Shown piece by piece: positions 31,712 through 43,715 of a DNA stretch of 64,000 nucleotides. Location of the stretch: contig CM074758.1 of the NCBI GenBank assembly GCA_037355855.1, positions 655,001 to 719,000 of the forward strand, written 5' to 3'. A program made the position numbers and the translations under genes. Under the pieces are notes generated by a model. It was given only the letters and a program-made list of their open reading frames with translations, had not been told where the DNA came from and did no database searches. Source of the DNA: Pseudo-nitzschia pungens. Its lineage: Eukaryota; Bacillariophyta; Bacillariophyceae; Bacillariales; Bacillariaceae. Each line of letters begins with the position of its first letter. Within the stretch, counting starts at the first letter, position 1.

Positions 31712-32442
31712 GACACAAGGGGAGAGCATGCACGCGACCCTGTTATTGTTTCATCTTCGTCCGGCACGCCTTTCCTCACGGGTCGTTTCTTTTCTTTTCT
31801 TTTCTTTCCTTTTCTTTTCTTTTCTTTCTGTCCGACGGGAGCGCAGTATATTCTCCGTATCTGATATTCCCTTTGTGGCTTTTGTGGCTGGCCGCTCGGG
31901 AGAGTTTTGTTGACATGAAGACTGAATCAAAATTAGAAAGTAAAAAAACAGAGTAACACACAACATATCGTACCAAAGTGTCGTGGTGCGGAATAGTCGG
32001 ACTACTGAAAGCTACAAAGGGTGGTATTCGGACTTCTAGATTGTGTTATACCATTTTTTGATGTTGATTCATTTGTTGAAATACACTAATGATTTCGACG
32101 ACAAACGTCATGTCGGCGAGAAGGACATCGTCGGAGGAAGAACAAATAAATATTACACCCGACAGTGTTCCTTGCACGCTGCAATTTTTCAGAAGTGTAG
32201 ATATTTTGTCTCCGAAATCATGGTCCCTTTCCGTACAGTGGAATGAATGGATGGATGGATGGATGAATCACTCACAACGTGAATACCAACATAACAGTCA
32301 CTCGGTCTATTTTTGAAATCTCTCTACTCTGTGGCTCCGAGAACAAAGGGTTCCTCCCTGGAGCCAAACACAATTAACTTTACTGCGGAACGCACAATCA
32401 CACTCGGTCTCTTTTTATTGTTGTTGTTGTTGTTGTTGTTGT
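31712..32442. other. spacer between convergent TMEM97-like and carrier genes
   Basis: Low complexity: TTTTC repeats (31786-31829), GGAT repeats (32252-32268) and a TTG repeat (32417-32442) abutting the carrier stop codon. No gene seen. Confidence 0.55.
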
Positions 32443-33976
32443 TTAGATCGATTTGAAGCCGAACGAATTGTACAAGAATTCGAGTGTCAAGAGCTGCAGA
32501 GTGGCCTGTGGTGCGAAACGCGCCCAACTGCACAAGGAAAACGGGAAACGATCGACAGACAAACTTCGTTAGAAAAAAAAAAAAAATTGCCGGCAACCTA
32601 TTTCCCTCCGGTCGGTCGCATTTTCTTTGCTTCGGTCGTTTGCTCCCGAATTGTTCCGTTGTCGCACTTACATTGGGATGAACCCCCGCCACAAGGATGG
32701 CACCCCGTCTTTCTTCACGGTCTTGACGGCACAATCGACAAAACCGTTGTAGATCTTCTTGTCGGTCGGCTGGCTCATCAGGTTGGTGCGGATTCGGTCA
32801 AAGGGAGACACGGTGCACGTCATGAAAAATCCGGCCACGAAACTCGAGCAAAACGAGGTTCGAACGTCCTTGCGGGCCCATCCCGTCAGGTCGGTGACGT
32901 ATCCCTTTGTCAGGTCGTAGACTCCCATTTTCGTGGCGTTCAAGACGCAGGCCCTCATGATGTTGGCCTCGACGCCGCGGTAAAATCCGCCAATGCCCTG
33001 GTCCTTGTACATGTTGCCCACCATGGTGGACAACGGGACGCTCGCGTCCTTGTTGGTTTGCGCCAGGGTCTATTCACGCAGTGATTTTTTTTTTGTGTGT
33101 CGTGCCGTATTCGGGGTTGCGTCGGTTTCATAACATTTTGGGCAAGATCGACGACGATGAGTTGCAATTTTCCATGATATATCTGATTCTGCCGGCAGAT
33201 AGTTTTTGAGCGTTACAAATACAATTCCGCTCGGATTGCAATTGGTTGTTGTTTTCTATCGAACGTCTCGTACCGTCTGAACGCATTTTGTTTTTTACTC
33301 ACCTTCAAGACATCGAAAGGATTTCCGACCACGCTACCGACACCACCTGTAAGGGCTCCGGCCAAAAATTTCATGTAGAAAGGAGCGTCCGCACCGGCAC
33401 CCAACCAATCTCTCACAGGAGCGTAGGCTGTGATTTTATTTCATTGTTATGACAAGAAAGAGTGAATAACAAAGAATGAATCGTTAGAGATACGACGACG
33501 GGAAATTGCATTTGGTCACAGCGCTGTTCGGAATTCTTCATTCCTTCCTTCGCCATTGCGCCTCCAGAGCGATTGCAAGATCAATTCTTTGTGAAGGATA
33601 AACTGGCAATATCGACATGACCGGTAGTTCCCGTTGCTTGACAACTTTTTTCAACCCGTCGCATCGGCTCGGCTCGGCTCGGCTCGGCTCGGCACACGAT
33701 TTTTCGTGTTTCCTCGTCGCTAGTCCACTCACCGCCAAGCTTGATGCTCGTGTAAAAGATTTCTCTCCCCCAAGCAAAACCCAGGCCCTTCCAAAAGGCG
33801 GCGACACCCTCGTTTGTGTACAAGGAGGATGCCGTCTGACCAATCCCGAGTCCGGATACTTGCATGCGGGTTTTGACGGTCTCGATGGGATGCGTGAAAT
33901 TCACGGCAAAGCACGCACTGCAGCCCCCGAGGGCCATGGACTGAATGAGATTCGCTTTTTGGGGTGCGGTCGACAT
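32443..33976 (-). CDS. mitochondrial carrier (SLC25 family), four exons
   Basis: Inner-membrane solute carrier of 283 residues with the usual three repeats. Exons: 33733-33976, 33303-33427, 32672-33069, 32443-32527; donors are GTGAGT, GTGAGT and GTAAGT, acceptors end CACAG, AATAG and TGCAG, and all phases agree. The three carrier signatures are [14 protein letters not shown] in repeat 1, NPFDVLK split by an intron in repeat 2, and [11 protein letters not shown] in repeat 3. The C-terminus comes from a short last exon ([20 protein letters not shown]). The segment [20 protein letters not shown] recalls the SLC25A34/35 and oxaloacetate-carrier branch, so a dicarboxylate-like substrate is possible but unproven. 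The ATG at 33976 gives the normal short N-terminus. Confidence 0.9.
33664..33693. repeat. GGCTC pentanucleotide array in carrier intron 1
   Basis: About six tandem CGGCT units within the first intron of the carrier gene. Confidence 0.85.
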
Positions 33977-35802
33977 TCTTCTGCTTGCTACGGAATACCT
34001 AGATCCGTGTTTTCGTGGTTTGGATACTGGAGAGAGATCGGTGAAAGTATGAATGACAGCTTGCCGAGACCGAGTTGGAACAATCACGCCCTGTTGCCTT
34101 TCGGTTCTTTGGTTTGTCGAACAAGGATTCCTTTTTCGAGAAAGTGAAAATGCAATGCGACGACGGTAAGGTTTACTTGCAATTACGTACCACAGTCATC
34201 GGTATTGGATTCTCTCAAAAGGAGAATTACCTAGGAGGAAACAAAAATAGTTCGATATCCTTTGGATTACGGTACGTATTTACACGTAACATTATTTCAC
34301 ATACCGGTACTCAATACCGGCACTGGTAAGGTTATCTCGTACAGCACGGAACAAAAGATCGGTGGAAAAAGAATTTACGACCTGTCGATTCCGTGCATGG
34401 CGGGAGGGTATCTTTGGCTGCTGTTAGGTAATGTTAGCCAGCGTGACATCGATGAACACATTGCTTGTTCTCTTTTTTCAACGAAGACAATTCTGTGACG
34501 TCACGACTCAAGACAGATGACAAACGATTGATTCACTCGTGGATTCATTCATTTTTTGATGATTCATACCGTACATTTTGATTCATCCTTTGATTCATCC
34601 ATTGATTCATCCATTCATTGATGCAGTTGTGACTACTGACAAGCCTTACACCACAACAGTTATTATGGTAGGTGCATTTTCCAGTTCACGACATCGTAAC
34701 CTTACAAGAACATACCACAAGTTCCTACCGTGTGCCTTTCTCGGAAGGGTAGTAGTAGTACCATCGATGATGAATCTGTCTCCCATTCATACTCTAGAGC
34801 AACACCCATAGTTCAGAGCAAAATGGAAGGTTCCCAATGGATGGTTTTCAACTTCCACGGCTAATCTGCTTCGAAAGAGGCTCGAAAGAAGAGGCTCGAA
34901 AGAGGAGTTTTTGGCATTATACTACCAGTGGTAGTACTACTACAAGTAGTAGTAGGACTAGTAGTACTAGTAGTAGTAGAATTGAAAAAGTCAAATCGTT
35001 TCCCAATGGATTCTTGTCCTCTTTGACAGCCATCAGAGATGCTGTGGCCAATGATTTGTTTACCTCCAGACATTTTCGTCGTGAATAGTTTCCTAGCCAT
35101 GGAAAATCCCCTGCTTCATGTCCTCCAGCACCAGCACCAGCAGCAATGTGGAATGGGGCATTTGGGCATATGATCCTACTTGTCTCTAGAACCAGAAAAA
35201 AAAGAGGTAAAATGGACGGGCGCTTGATTTTTTCTTCGTTATCGCTAAGTGTTATCTTTGTCAAGGCGAAGCAATGGAACAATGAAGATTTTCAATCTCT
35301 TTTGAAGTTAGGTTTTCTGAGGTTACCGTCAAGTAGAACTATTCAGAAAACAATCTACCAGCTTGTCATTAGAATCGAAGTGCAATACTTCTTGTGTGCG
35401 TGCACTAGGGACTATTGTTTTCACAACACACCACGAAGAAATAATACGTAGAACACATCATAGTACCAAGTCGAATTTGCTATCAATTTTCGAATGCCAT
35501 GTGGACGACGAAAATCTGATTTTTCGATTCTATGGAAAATGAGAGGAACACGTTTCGTGCTGAAAAGGGCATTTGCACTCAAATCCGAAAAATAAACTTC
35601 CTGTTTTCTTCTCTTCTACTTAAATCACGTCAATCATGTTGCATGATGGGGAAAGAAACATAATTATAAGTTCAGCTTCGGGAATTCTTTCCGATCTTGA
35701 ACGTTGCTCATCTTTGCGGGCGGGAAGGTTCTGAAACTACATCTGTGGTCTTCGTATCATCAATCACCATTGGAAGACCCCATCCAGTGCGTCGAAAAGG
35801 GT
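33977..35802. other. intergenic region upstream of carrier, downstream of SUMO protease
   Basis: No supported gene. Contains CCGGTA/GGTAAGGTTA-type motifs (34165-34335), TTGATTCATCC tandem units (34571-34622) and a long ACTAGT/AGTAGT microsatellite (34920-34981). Reading frames of 70-120 codons are AT-rich and not protein-like. Confidence 0.5.
34920..34981. repeat. ACTAGT/AGTAGT-rich microsatellite
   Basis: Longest of the ACTAGT-containing low-complexity tracts in the window, built from AGTAGT and ACTAGT units. Confidence 0.7.
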
Positions 35803-38800
35803 TCAAACTACAACGATGTCATCATCGCGAGAAGAGTCTACCTCAGTTTCGTCTTCCGGCATTCCCGTGCTTTCCGCATCTCCTTCGGTTTCCGTGCTCA
35901 CTCTCAAAGGTAACGTCATTTCTCCAATGCCGTTTAGTGGTTGTGCCATTTCTTCCCTTTTCAAAAAGTCAGAGACTTTCCCCCTTTCTTTATCATTAAT
36001 CTTGTCAATCGTTTCTTCTCGGGTCATAAGTCCGTAACTCACTTTACTCTCAAGTTCCTCCGTCGTCAGTCCTAATCTCGCGTCATCATCGTCCGCCCAA
36101 CCTGTTGTCTTACCAGAGTCTGACGAATGACTCGACGATTTATTCTCATCGTCATTAAGCTGCTCCTCCATCTTTGCTTGTACGCTCGCCTTGCTATCGT
36201 CGCTATCGTCCGCCCAACCTGTGTTCTGCTTACAAGAGTTCAACGAATCATTCAACGATTTATTTTCATCGCCAGGAAGCTCCTCCATCTTCACTCCTAC
36301 GTTCGACTTGCTTTCGTTTGGCCCATCTTTGTTCTCCTTACCAGAGTCCGACGAATCATTTGACGACTCACATGGCAACTCTTCCGTGTTGGACGATGTC
36401 GCAGCTTCCTCCTTCTCCCTCCGCCTTTGTTCTCTTCTAGCTCTCTTTTCTTCCTTTTCCACTTTGATCCTATCGTCTTTGGCTTCCTTGTAAAGCGGCT
36501 GTAACCTCTGAATCAAAGTTTTGAATTCGCTGCGGATGCGTTGTATGTCCCCAACGTCAAAGTTAAATGATTCTCCGTGCGTGATGAGATCTGAAAATGC
36601 CCGTGATTTTCTCTCCTTGCTGGAAGAGGTGTGAAGTCCTGCATCTCTGTAAGAAAATTTTAGCTGGCGTAGTTGATATATAGCAAAGGCATAGCGACAG
36701 ACAAAGACACCGCAGTCATTTGAATTGTTCTGACGAGGAACTGAGTATAGTAGATGTATGGGAAGTGTTGTTAGCATCAGAATTAGCCGCCACATGATTT
36801 TTTTTTTGGATGATAAATTCTTTAGTACGTACCTTGCGGATCATATATCTGGCAGCTAGATCTGCTGAATGGTTCATTTTTGGAATCCTTCATGCGCTTC
36901 CATTCATAATTTAGCCACTTGAAAACATGTTTCTGGACTCGAGATTTGCGATGCATATTGAGTGAGTCAAAAAATAGCATGCACGACAACGGTCGGTCCC
37001 GTTCCTCATTGCCATCTTCGTCGTCCAGTGATGGTATGATCGCCCCGGGATTTACAATCACACAGAGCGACCAATGAAGTGACATATTGATAGGAATAAA
37101 AATTAGCCTCTTGTCAAATATGTTTATATTTTTCCTGGCTGTCCAAGATTTCACCCCCTCAACCCCTTCGGAAGCCAAAGTTGTGTAAAAATGTGACGTA
37201 AAGAAATGAATATCGGAAGTTTGGATGCTGCTGATATCACGTGAAATCCACTGCATCCACAGATCAACTAATGAATCATTGAGCCACTGTCCAGTATCAA
37301 GCCTTTCATAATCTTCAACTCGAATTTCAATATAGTGTGACTTGACTTCGACTGCATCATCCTTTCCAGACTCGGGTGATTCCCTCCATGCTAGTTCATT
37401 CAGGCCGTTCGCAGCGGCTTCCAATTTGTCCTTGTCTGCTCCGAACGGATAGACAACCAAGATATCGTCACTCTTTCTGTTGGCGATAAAGGTATCTATT
37501 TTTTTCGGCTTCGCTTGCTTTCTTAAATTGTATTGCTTTTCAGAATCTCGAATCAAAGGTTCAGCAATGGTGTGCACTTGTTTGGGCTGTCCTTCCCATA
37601 TCAAATCAGAATACGAATTATTGGCGGATGCAGCATCAATGAAGTCGGTCAGATGTTGATCGTCTTCAAACTCTACGAGAATCTTTTGATTCAGCAGAGG
37701 CCTTTTCTTTCTCGTTTTCATAGATTCTGTGAAAGCAGCGCATTTCAGGTGAATGAAGCCGTCAAGATCCTCGTCAATTTTTTCCACGCTCTTATCCATA
37801 CTTTCGCGAGGGTAAAAGTTCATGGCGTCGACACTGTTCATATCGATAGTGATATTTTCCTTTCCTCGCGACAAAACCTTTGATTTGAAGAATGATATTT
37901 CCATTCTGAAGTCCTCATTGTAAAATTTTATGGAAGGATTCTGTTCAAATCTAACTACTTTCTTTCCATCAAAAAGGCGTTTCACAGGAAACTACAATTT
38001 GAAATGGAGAAGAAACAAGACAGAATGACAAGACAAGATGAGGTATAAGGTGTCGAAATGGAACTTGTGAGACAATGAGGAAAACTCAAGAAACCCAACT
38101 TACCTTTGACACGTGAGAACCCTCATCTTCATCCTCATCCTCAGCTACTGCTGCGGTGTCCTCTTCAATTTCGCTGTCACTGCTAAGTATGTCAATGGTC
38201 TCGGGCGTTTTCTGTTTCTTGTTTCTCTTCGATCTTCGAGTTGATAATTTAGTCTCGACACGCGAAACTTTCGGAGAAGACGACGGTAGACTTGCTGTTT
38301 TACCATTTTGTTTTGAAGGGCGTCCATGAAGTGGGTCCCACTCCAACGCAGTCACTTCTATGCATGCGATGAGAAGACAAAACATAAGAAATAATGAGGA
38401 TGACTGCGATCTTGTTCCCTTCGAAATGTCCTCAGTCACTCCAAAAGTTAGTTTCGACGTTTAACGTACCTTCTGGAGACTGGCGGAACGACACGTTCGA
38501 GCGAGGATACTCGCGTTGGTCCTTTTCACTGCGCCAGCGACCCTGTTGATCATCCTTCAGCTTCTGATTTGTTGTCGTCTGAAATACTGCACCAGGAATA
38601 ATTTTTGTCCCCATCTTGGCCGTCTTTTTGCCACGAGCTTTGCCAATGGCTTTCCTGTTGTTCATTTTCCTCAGGTTGAGACTCACAGAAGATGCCTGCG
38701 GCAAATCATTTCCGTTATTTGAACTCGTACCAAATCCATCAGCAGAGACTCTATCTGATATTTTCTTCTCTTTTCTCGACGAAGGATTGGTCCATCGTGC

Positions 38801-40069
38801 TTCGTCAATGCCTGCATTTTCCATAGCTTTGCACATCACCCTAATATCGCTTCCTTCAAAGGGATCGACATCATGATGTCCCTCTTCCGAGCGATAGCTG
38901 CCATCCGTGCAATCCATTTTCTGTATCTTGGTCCAACGCTGATTAGATTTCCACATTGGTTTCAGCGCTGGAACAGTTATTCGCGTTGGATTCGTGGTTT
39001 GCTGCTTCTTTCTTGGAATCCGCTTTGTGATTTCGTCCGAGGTAGATCCCGGGAGAATCGCGCTCGACATCTGCTGCTCTGCGTTTGCTTTCTCGGTTAT
39101 CCTCTTCGACGTCGATCGCTCTTTTAGCGTTAAACCATTCTCTTGCACAGCTCTATCCTCTGAAGCCAGGATGTCTCCATCCCTCTTGTTTGTTTTCGGA
39201 TTTTGAACATTCGCATCGCGGTCTTCCCAGTGATCCTGACTGTTGTTTGCGCGACTCGGAGAACAACCCTGGAAGATCACGGAATCATTCTCATTGTCAT
39301 CGTTACTCTCTTTTGCAGGACTGGAATCACACGGCAAAGGTGTGGTAGGGTAAGGCGGAACCTTTGCTGGCTTTTTTTTTCGTTTCTTTTCGATGTGCTG
39401 TCGAACCTTTTCAGTCCCATCGATAGACCTTGCTTCTCCCGGTGTTGAATCATTTTTCAATGAGTGGAGTGAATTACAACCAGGTGTTGAATCATTTTTC
39501 AGTAAGGATGTCTGCGGATCAGTCTGATCTGTCGGTGTGTCGTGAGGCATTTTCCTAATGTTGTCCTCCTCGGATGTGTCACTTTCGCTGCCACAAAGAT
39601 CAACCGTAACCTTGGTGTTTTTCTCCCTTGGTCGCTTTCGATTCTGATGTACTACTGGCGTAGATGACGACTCAAGTGGTGTCGAGAACGGAGAAGGAAT
39701 CTTTTTCGGTTTCTGATATTTCTCCCTCTGACTTGTACGATTCCTATGGCTCCTGCCACTTTGATCTTGAATTTGCTGCGCCCTAGCTAGAGGTTCTAAT
39801 TCATTTCTGTTGTTCGATTGGCGAGGACGCTTGTGTCGCATGCATGAAGACCGCGCTCCTTCTCGGTTGTTGCTTATGTTGTTGTTGCCGCTCGGGCTTT
39901 CAATTGTATTTGGTTCTCGTTTATTGTTGTTCTTTTTGTTGCTGCTGCTGCTGCTACTCGCAGGGGTTCTAATTCCCTTTCCAGTAAGTAAACCAACTAA
40001 ACCAACTACAGACCCTGCTACAGAACTCATCGAAGACTTGGGTCGCTCACTCCTGCGTGGGTCTGACAT
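35803..40069 (-). CDS. SUMO-specific cysteine protease (Ulp/SENP, C48), four exons
   Basis: 1,316-residue deSUMOylating protease. Exons: 38470-40069, 38104-38357, 36833-37991, 35803-36740; donors are GTACGT, GTAAGT and GTACGT, with matching phases. The catalytic domain starts with LDTGQWLNDSLVDLWMQW; the triad is His about 924 (MSLHWSLCVIVNP), Asp about 960 (LFFDSLNMHR) and Cys about 1014 (PRQNNSNDCGVFVC, including the oxyanion Gln). The domain spans the intron at 36741-36832. The N-terminal 600 residues are disordered and Ser/Lys-rich, with two SUMO-interaction-like motifs, VTVDLCGSESDTSEED (about 154-169) and IDILSSDSEIEED (about 588-600). Residues about 625-745 may form a PH-like fold (weak). 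The acidic C-terminal tail has three ~38-residue repeats containing DENKS and GWADD. Domain order and length fit the Ulp2/SENP6-7 branch more than Ulp1. Confidence 0.88.
36078..36375 (-). repeat. tandem ~38-residue repeats in the SUMO-protease tail
   Basis: Three imperfect protein repeats are visible: one with SSDSGKENKDG and KMEELPGDENKS, one with NTGWADDSDDSKAS and KMEEQLNDDENKS, and a shorter one with SSDSGKTTGWADDDD. They lie after the catalytic domain. Confidence 0.65.
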
Positions 40070-41012
40070 CGTATATTATGAAAAAAATACAAACTACGGA
40101 ATCGACAAGGGCACCGGCGATAGAGGTGATCTTTAGGAGCTCGAACGAACGGCTCTGTTCACACGCCAAACTATACAACTTGACTTGGATATTCTGTTTG
40201 CATTGGTAGTACGCCGCGATGGGAATTCGTTCGGGCCCAGATGCAGCGTTCTCGAATGGAAAGAGTCGCTTCCCAAATCGTGACTTTGTGATTTTCTCTC
40301 TGGTCTACCGTATGGGGCCACAGATGATTTGATTGAGCAATCGTGCCATGCACTTCGTGGCAAACGAATGGGAGAGGATTCAGTTCTTGCCTGAGCGTAA
40401 GCCTTACTTGTGCGGGGGCGTTTACAACACTGTTGTTGTGTTTTTGATGGTAAGGCCCTCTCTTAATTCCTCATCATCTGGAGTCGCTTTTTTTTCCAGG
40501 TCCGAGATTGTGCGTAATCTCACTTGTACGAGCCGGTTAAATATTACTTCGTACTTCCTACGAAAGTAAGATTACCATTAACTGTAAGGCCGTACCGGTA
40601 CCCTAGGAAAAACTCTTTTGCCCTTTTTTGATGGAGCGCAGGACGCGGTGGATTTCATTCGTGACTAACTATTCGCGCAATGACTTACTTGTTTGTATAT
40701 ATATGATACATATGTATAAATAGTACTAAGTAGTTCACAAGTGAATGGCGTCACAGGTAGCATCTGGGAACTGCTCGTGGGGTAAAATCTTACCGGTACG
40801 AGTAAGTTACGTGCACCACGATGAACAGAGCAATCGAGAAAAAAATCGGAAAATCGAAATCCAGCGACTTGCACATACCCCGTCTGTTGACGACTGCCGA
40901 ACAGAAGCTAACGTTGTTTTTCGATCTCAACAGAATTATGTATCCTCGACGGAACCTGTCCCACTAGGTTGTGCTGCACATGCCATCGGCACAGCGCAAG
41001 AAATTTGGAATA
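40070..41012. other. intergenic region between divergent SUMO protease and myristoyl-type gene
   Basis: Holds both promoters. Dense in GTAAG/CTTAC and TACCGGTAC motifs: 40394-40411, 40512-40605 and 40784-40812. No gene seen. Confidence 0.5.
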
Positions 41013-42059
41013 ATGGGAAACACGAGCAGCGGTGCCACAATCCACGACGCGGAACAGAAACAACGAAAGCTCCAGGTTCTGAAAAAGGTCGATGACTTTC
41101 CCGTCACGCTCCGCCAGACAATCGCTGAGGCGAAAGAGGAGGATGCCGAAATTTTCCTCTCCATCGTCGAGAAACGGTTGGTCGATCTTCTCTATGGAAA
41201 CGAGGGAAGGGGCCTCGATTGCGATCGCGATACCGAGGTCCAAGTCAAAACCGCAATCACCCTCTTCCCTCAGGCTCTGGGCGAGGAATACTGGGGTATA
41301 CACCCCCCGATCTACGCACAGCTTGCCTATCTAAAGAGCGTACCGTTCGTTCCGATCCTGGCGGAGCTCGGAATCAAATCCAATCAGTTCCAAGAAGAAG
41401 AACGGGGAGGGTTGTTCTATCGCGAATGGAACGTCTTGCGCAGCCTCGTCAACGACGACTGGCGCGAATGGTACGACGAGGACGACGAACACCAACAAAA
41501 ACTTGTCGAGGCGAACTACATGTTCGTCATCCGATCGTTACAGCGAATGGGGATCCTCCGGAAGGAAGACATTGCAGATCACGGGTTGTTGAGAGAGATG
41601 TTTTGTCGCCATTCGTTTCCGGAGGAGGCCTTTCGGTGCATAGTCGATTGGAATCCAAACTGTTTCAAAGAATCTTGCACGGCCAAAGGCACCAACACCC
41701 ATTCCCAACCTTCCATCTACAGGGAGAGCATATTTCTAGACGAAATCCGCATCTTTCGAACCGTCTTCGAGCTGGGGATGCTTCACTACCCAGCAGAAAT
41801 TGCCTTCTTGTTTCATCGAGAAAGCGACGGCAGAACTCCGTTTGATATGGCCTGTGAACGGTATGGAATCCAAAACGTGTTTCGGATCGTCAGGGATGCC
41901 CTTGCGATTAGGGACAATCAGGATTTCGATAGCTGTACCGAAGTTCGGATGGCAGATGCTTTAATCAATGCCGCATCCAATCCAGCCGTTCACTTGGACG
42001 GTGTATACTTCCTGTTTCGAAGAGAACCCGGTTGGTACTGCAGCGCCACCGTTGGATGA
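41013..42059 (+). CDS. Met-Gly-starting cytosolic/membrane-associated protein, ankyrin-like
   Basis: 348 residues. The start at 41013 is chosen because MGNTSSGATIHD is a strong N-myristoylation signal; 14 upstream in-frame codons lack one. The protein is a helical solenoid with weak ankyrin-like units, for example DGRTPFDMACERYGIQNVF, and no recognised catalytic motif. Phrases such as LFYREWNVLRSLVNDDWREW, IADHGLLREMFCRHSFPEEA and VYFLFRREP resemble, from general knowledge, an expanded diatom multigene family of unknown function; this is a weak recognition. After FRREP the reading runs only nine more codons to a stop, while the +1 frame stays open to 42148 with a Pro/Asp/Ser-rich continuation; a one-base excess in the CCC at 42028-42030 would join them. 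Confidence 0.65.
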   Translation: MGNTSSGATIHDAEQKQRKLQVLKKVDDFPVTLRQTIAEAKEEDAEIFLSIVEKRLVDLLYGNEGRGLDCDRDTEVQVKTAITLFPQALGEEYWGIHPPIYAQLAYLKSVPFVPILAELGIKSNQFQEEERGGLFYREWNVLRSLVNDDWREWYDEDDEHQQKLVEANYMFVIRSLQRMGILRKEDIADHGLLREMFCRHSFPEEAFRCIVDWNPNCFKESCTAKGTNTHSQPSIYRESIFLDEIRIFRTVFELGMLHYPAEIAFLFHRESDGRTPFDMACERYGIQNVFRIVRDALAIRDNQDFDSCTEVRMADALINAASNPAVHLDGVYFLFRREPGWYCSATVG

Positions 42060-43703
42060 CAACATACCTAGTAATGAAAGTTACAAGGAACCGAAAACGA
42101 TAATACGGCTGAGAAATAAGCAAGGATACGGCGCAAACCACTTGCAATGATCAATTACGTTTCTCTATAGGGGTAACGGATCCTTGTAGTTCCGCTGCCA
42201 GCATGGCCATCGCCTTCGTTGTTTTGATGAAGTCTCATCTCCGATCACTGCAGCGCCAGTTCTAGTCCTTCGAATTCGGCAATGAAAAATGAAAAGTGGC
42301 AACGGATTTATTGAGTCTGACATGATTTGGGTGTAAGTTCACAATCAGGGACGCTGAACCGAATCCCAGAGTCTCAACCGGTCCTTTCGTACGTGACAAA
42401 GGCAAAATGTTTTCAGCTTGAAAGAGATTCGCTCCCCAACCATTGGGTGGTCACGCATTCAAAGCGAACACGAATGCGCTGCATCTGACGAAATGGACGG
42501 AGAATATCTCTAATGATTTCTTGCTTCCAAAGTCTCGTTGTATAGATTCAAATACTACGTGCAGCAGTTGTCAACCCGAAGTGAAATCCACGTGCCTGTA
42601 TCGAGAATAAAGCTGTTTTCGACGCCAAATTCGCATCCTCGTCTGCGAGAGTGAAAATTCAAAAGTCGTGGAACGCAGCATTCCGTCTCAAATTTGATAC
42701 TCGATTGAGGTGCTTATGAAACTTCAACAATTCAACAAAAGCAAAGCGTTCGCTTTCACTCGATGCAATGAAGAATGGAGATGGATGGATTGTTATTTTT
42801 GCAGCACTGGCAATGGCTCGAGGAGGAAGATATCGTATTTCAATAGGCTACAAGTCACTGGTTTCAAGCCACTGAATGAAATTCAAACGGGAACTCAATG
42901 CTCCCCAACGCAAACCTTCAGAAGTTAAAAGTAATGTTCCACCTATGGTGCACCCTCTGCAAATCTCTGAAAGAACGCAATGATGCCATGAAGGCTACAC
43001 TCCTTCCAAATTCTTGAATGCTCGTCATTTTGCAAGAAGCATTGTGATATCTTGAGAATTGTTTTGAAGGGCACATGGTAATGTAACATAATTAGCTCTC
43101 AAGTGTCCTGGAATTTAATGACCATTGCACTTTTGCAAATAATGTCGTTATATGCTGTGACAAGTGGTACTAGTTACATTCTCCATTGAGCATCAGGCTC
43201 CTGAATTACAGCAAAATAAATTTCATGTGACCCTTCCTTTGCTCATTGAACTAGCACCTTCATTTTCAAATCTCTCAAGGTGATGTTGGGGAATTTAAGG
43301 GACACCTGCGACACAAATTGTTCAATCAGTAGTAGTAAGCCTTACTACCATTAGCATCATTCTTGTCGCCAGCAGATCAAAATAATGGCTATTGATGTTC
43401 CACATCTCCAGATTCGTTTCTGATCTACTCTCCTTGTCAAATTGGGATTGATTCGTTTGTTGAATTGCCCTCATCTGCGGTGGAATCACACTCTTCTTTG
43501 TTTCTTGCTTGTGGTTCCTCAACCTGTACGGAAGCACTCTGACACGCAACAAGCCATTGGTCACAAATCTTGGGAAAAACAAAACAGGATGATTATTATT
43601 ATTTCAACGGAAGGTGTAATAATACTCTTTCAATAGTGAATAGCCCATTGGTTCTTATTACGAATAATTATGACCGCAGGAAGACATTTTTCTGACACCA
43701 TAA
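42060..43703. other. intergenic region
   Basis: About 1.6 kb, AT-rich, without a protein-like frame except the possible +1 continuation of the preceding gene to 42148. It should contain the promoter, and possibly an unrecognised first exon, of the Cys-rich gene. Confidence 0.5.
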
Positions 43704-43715
43704 TACGAAGTATCA

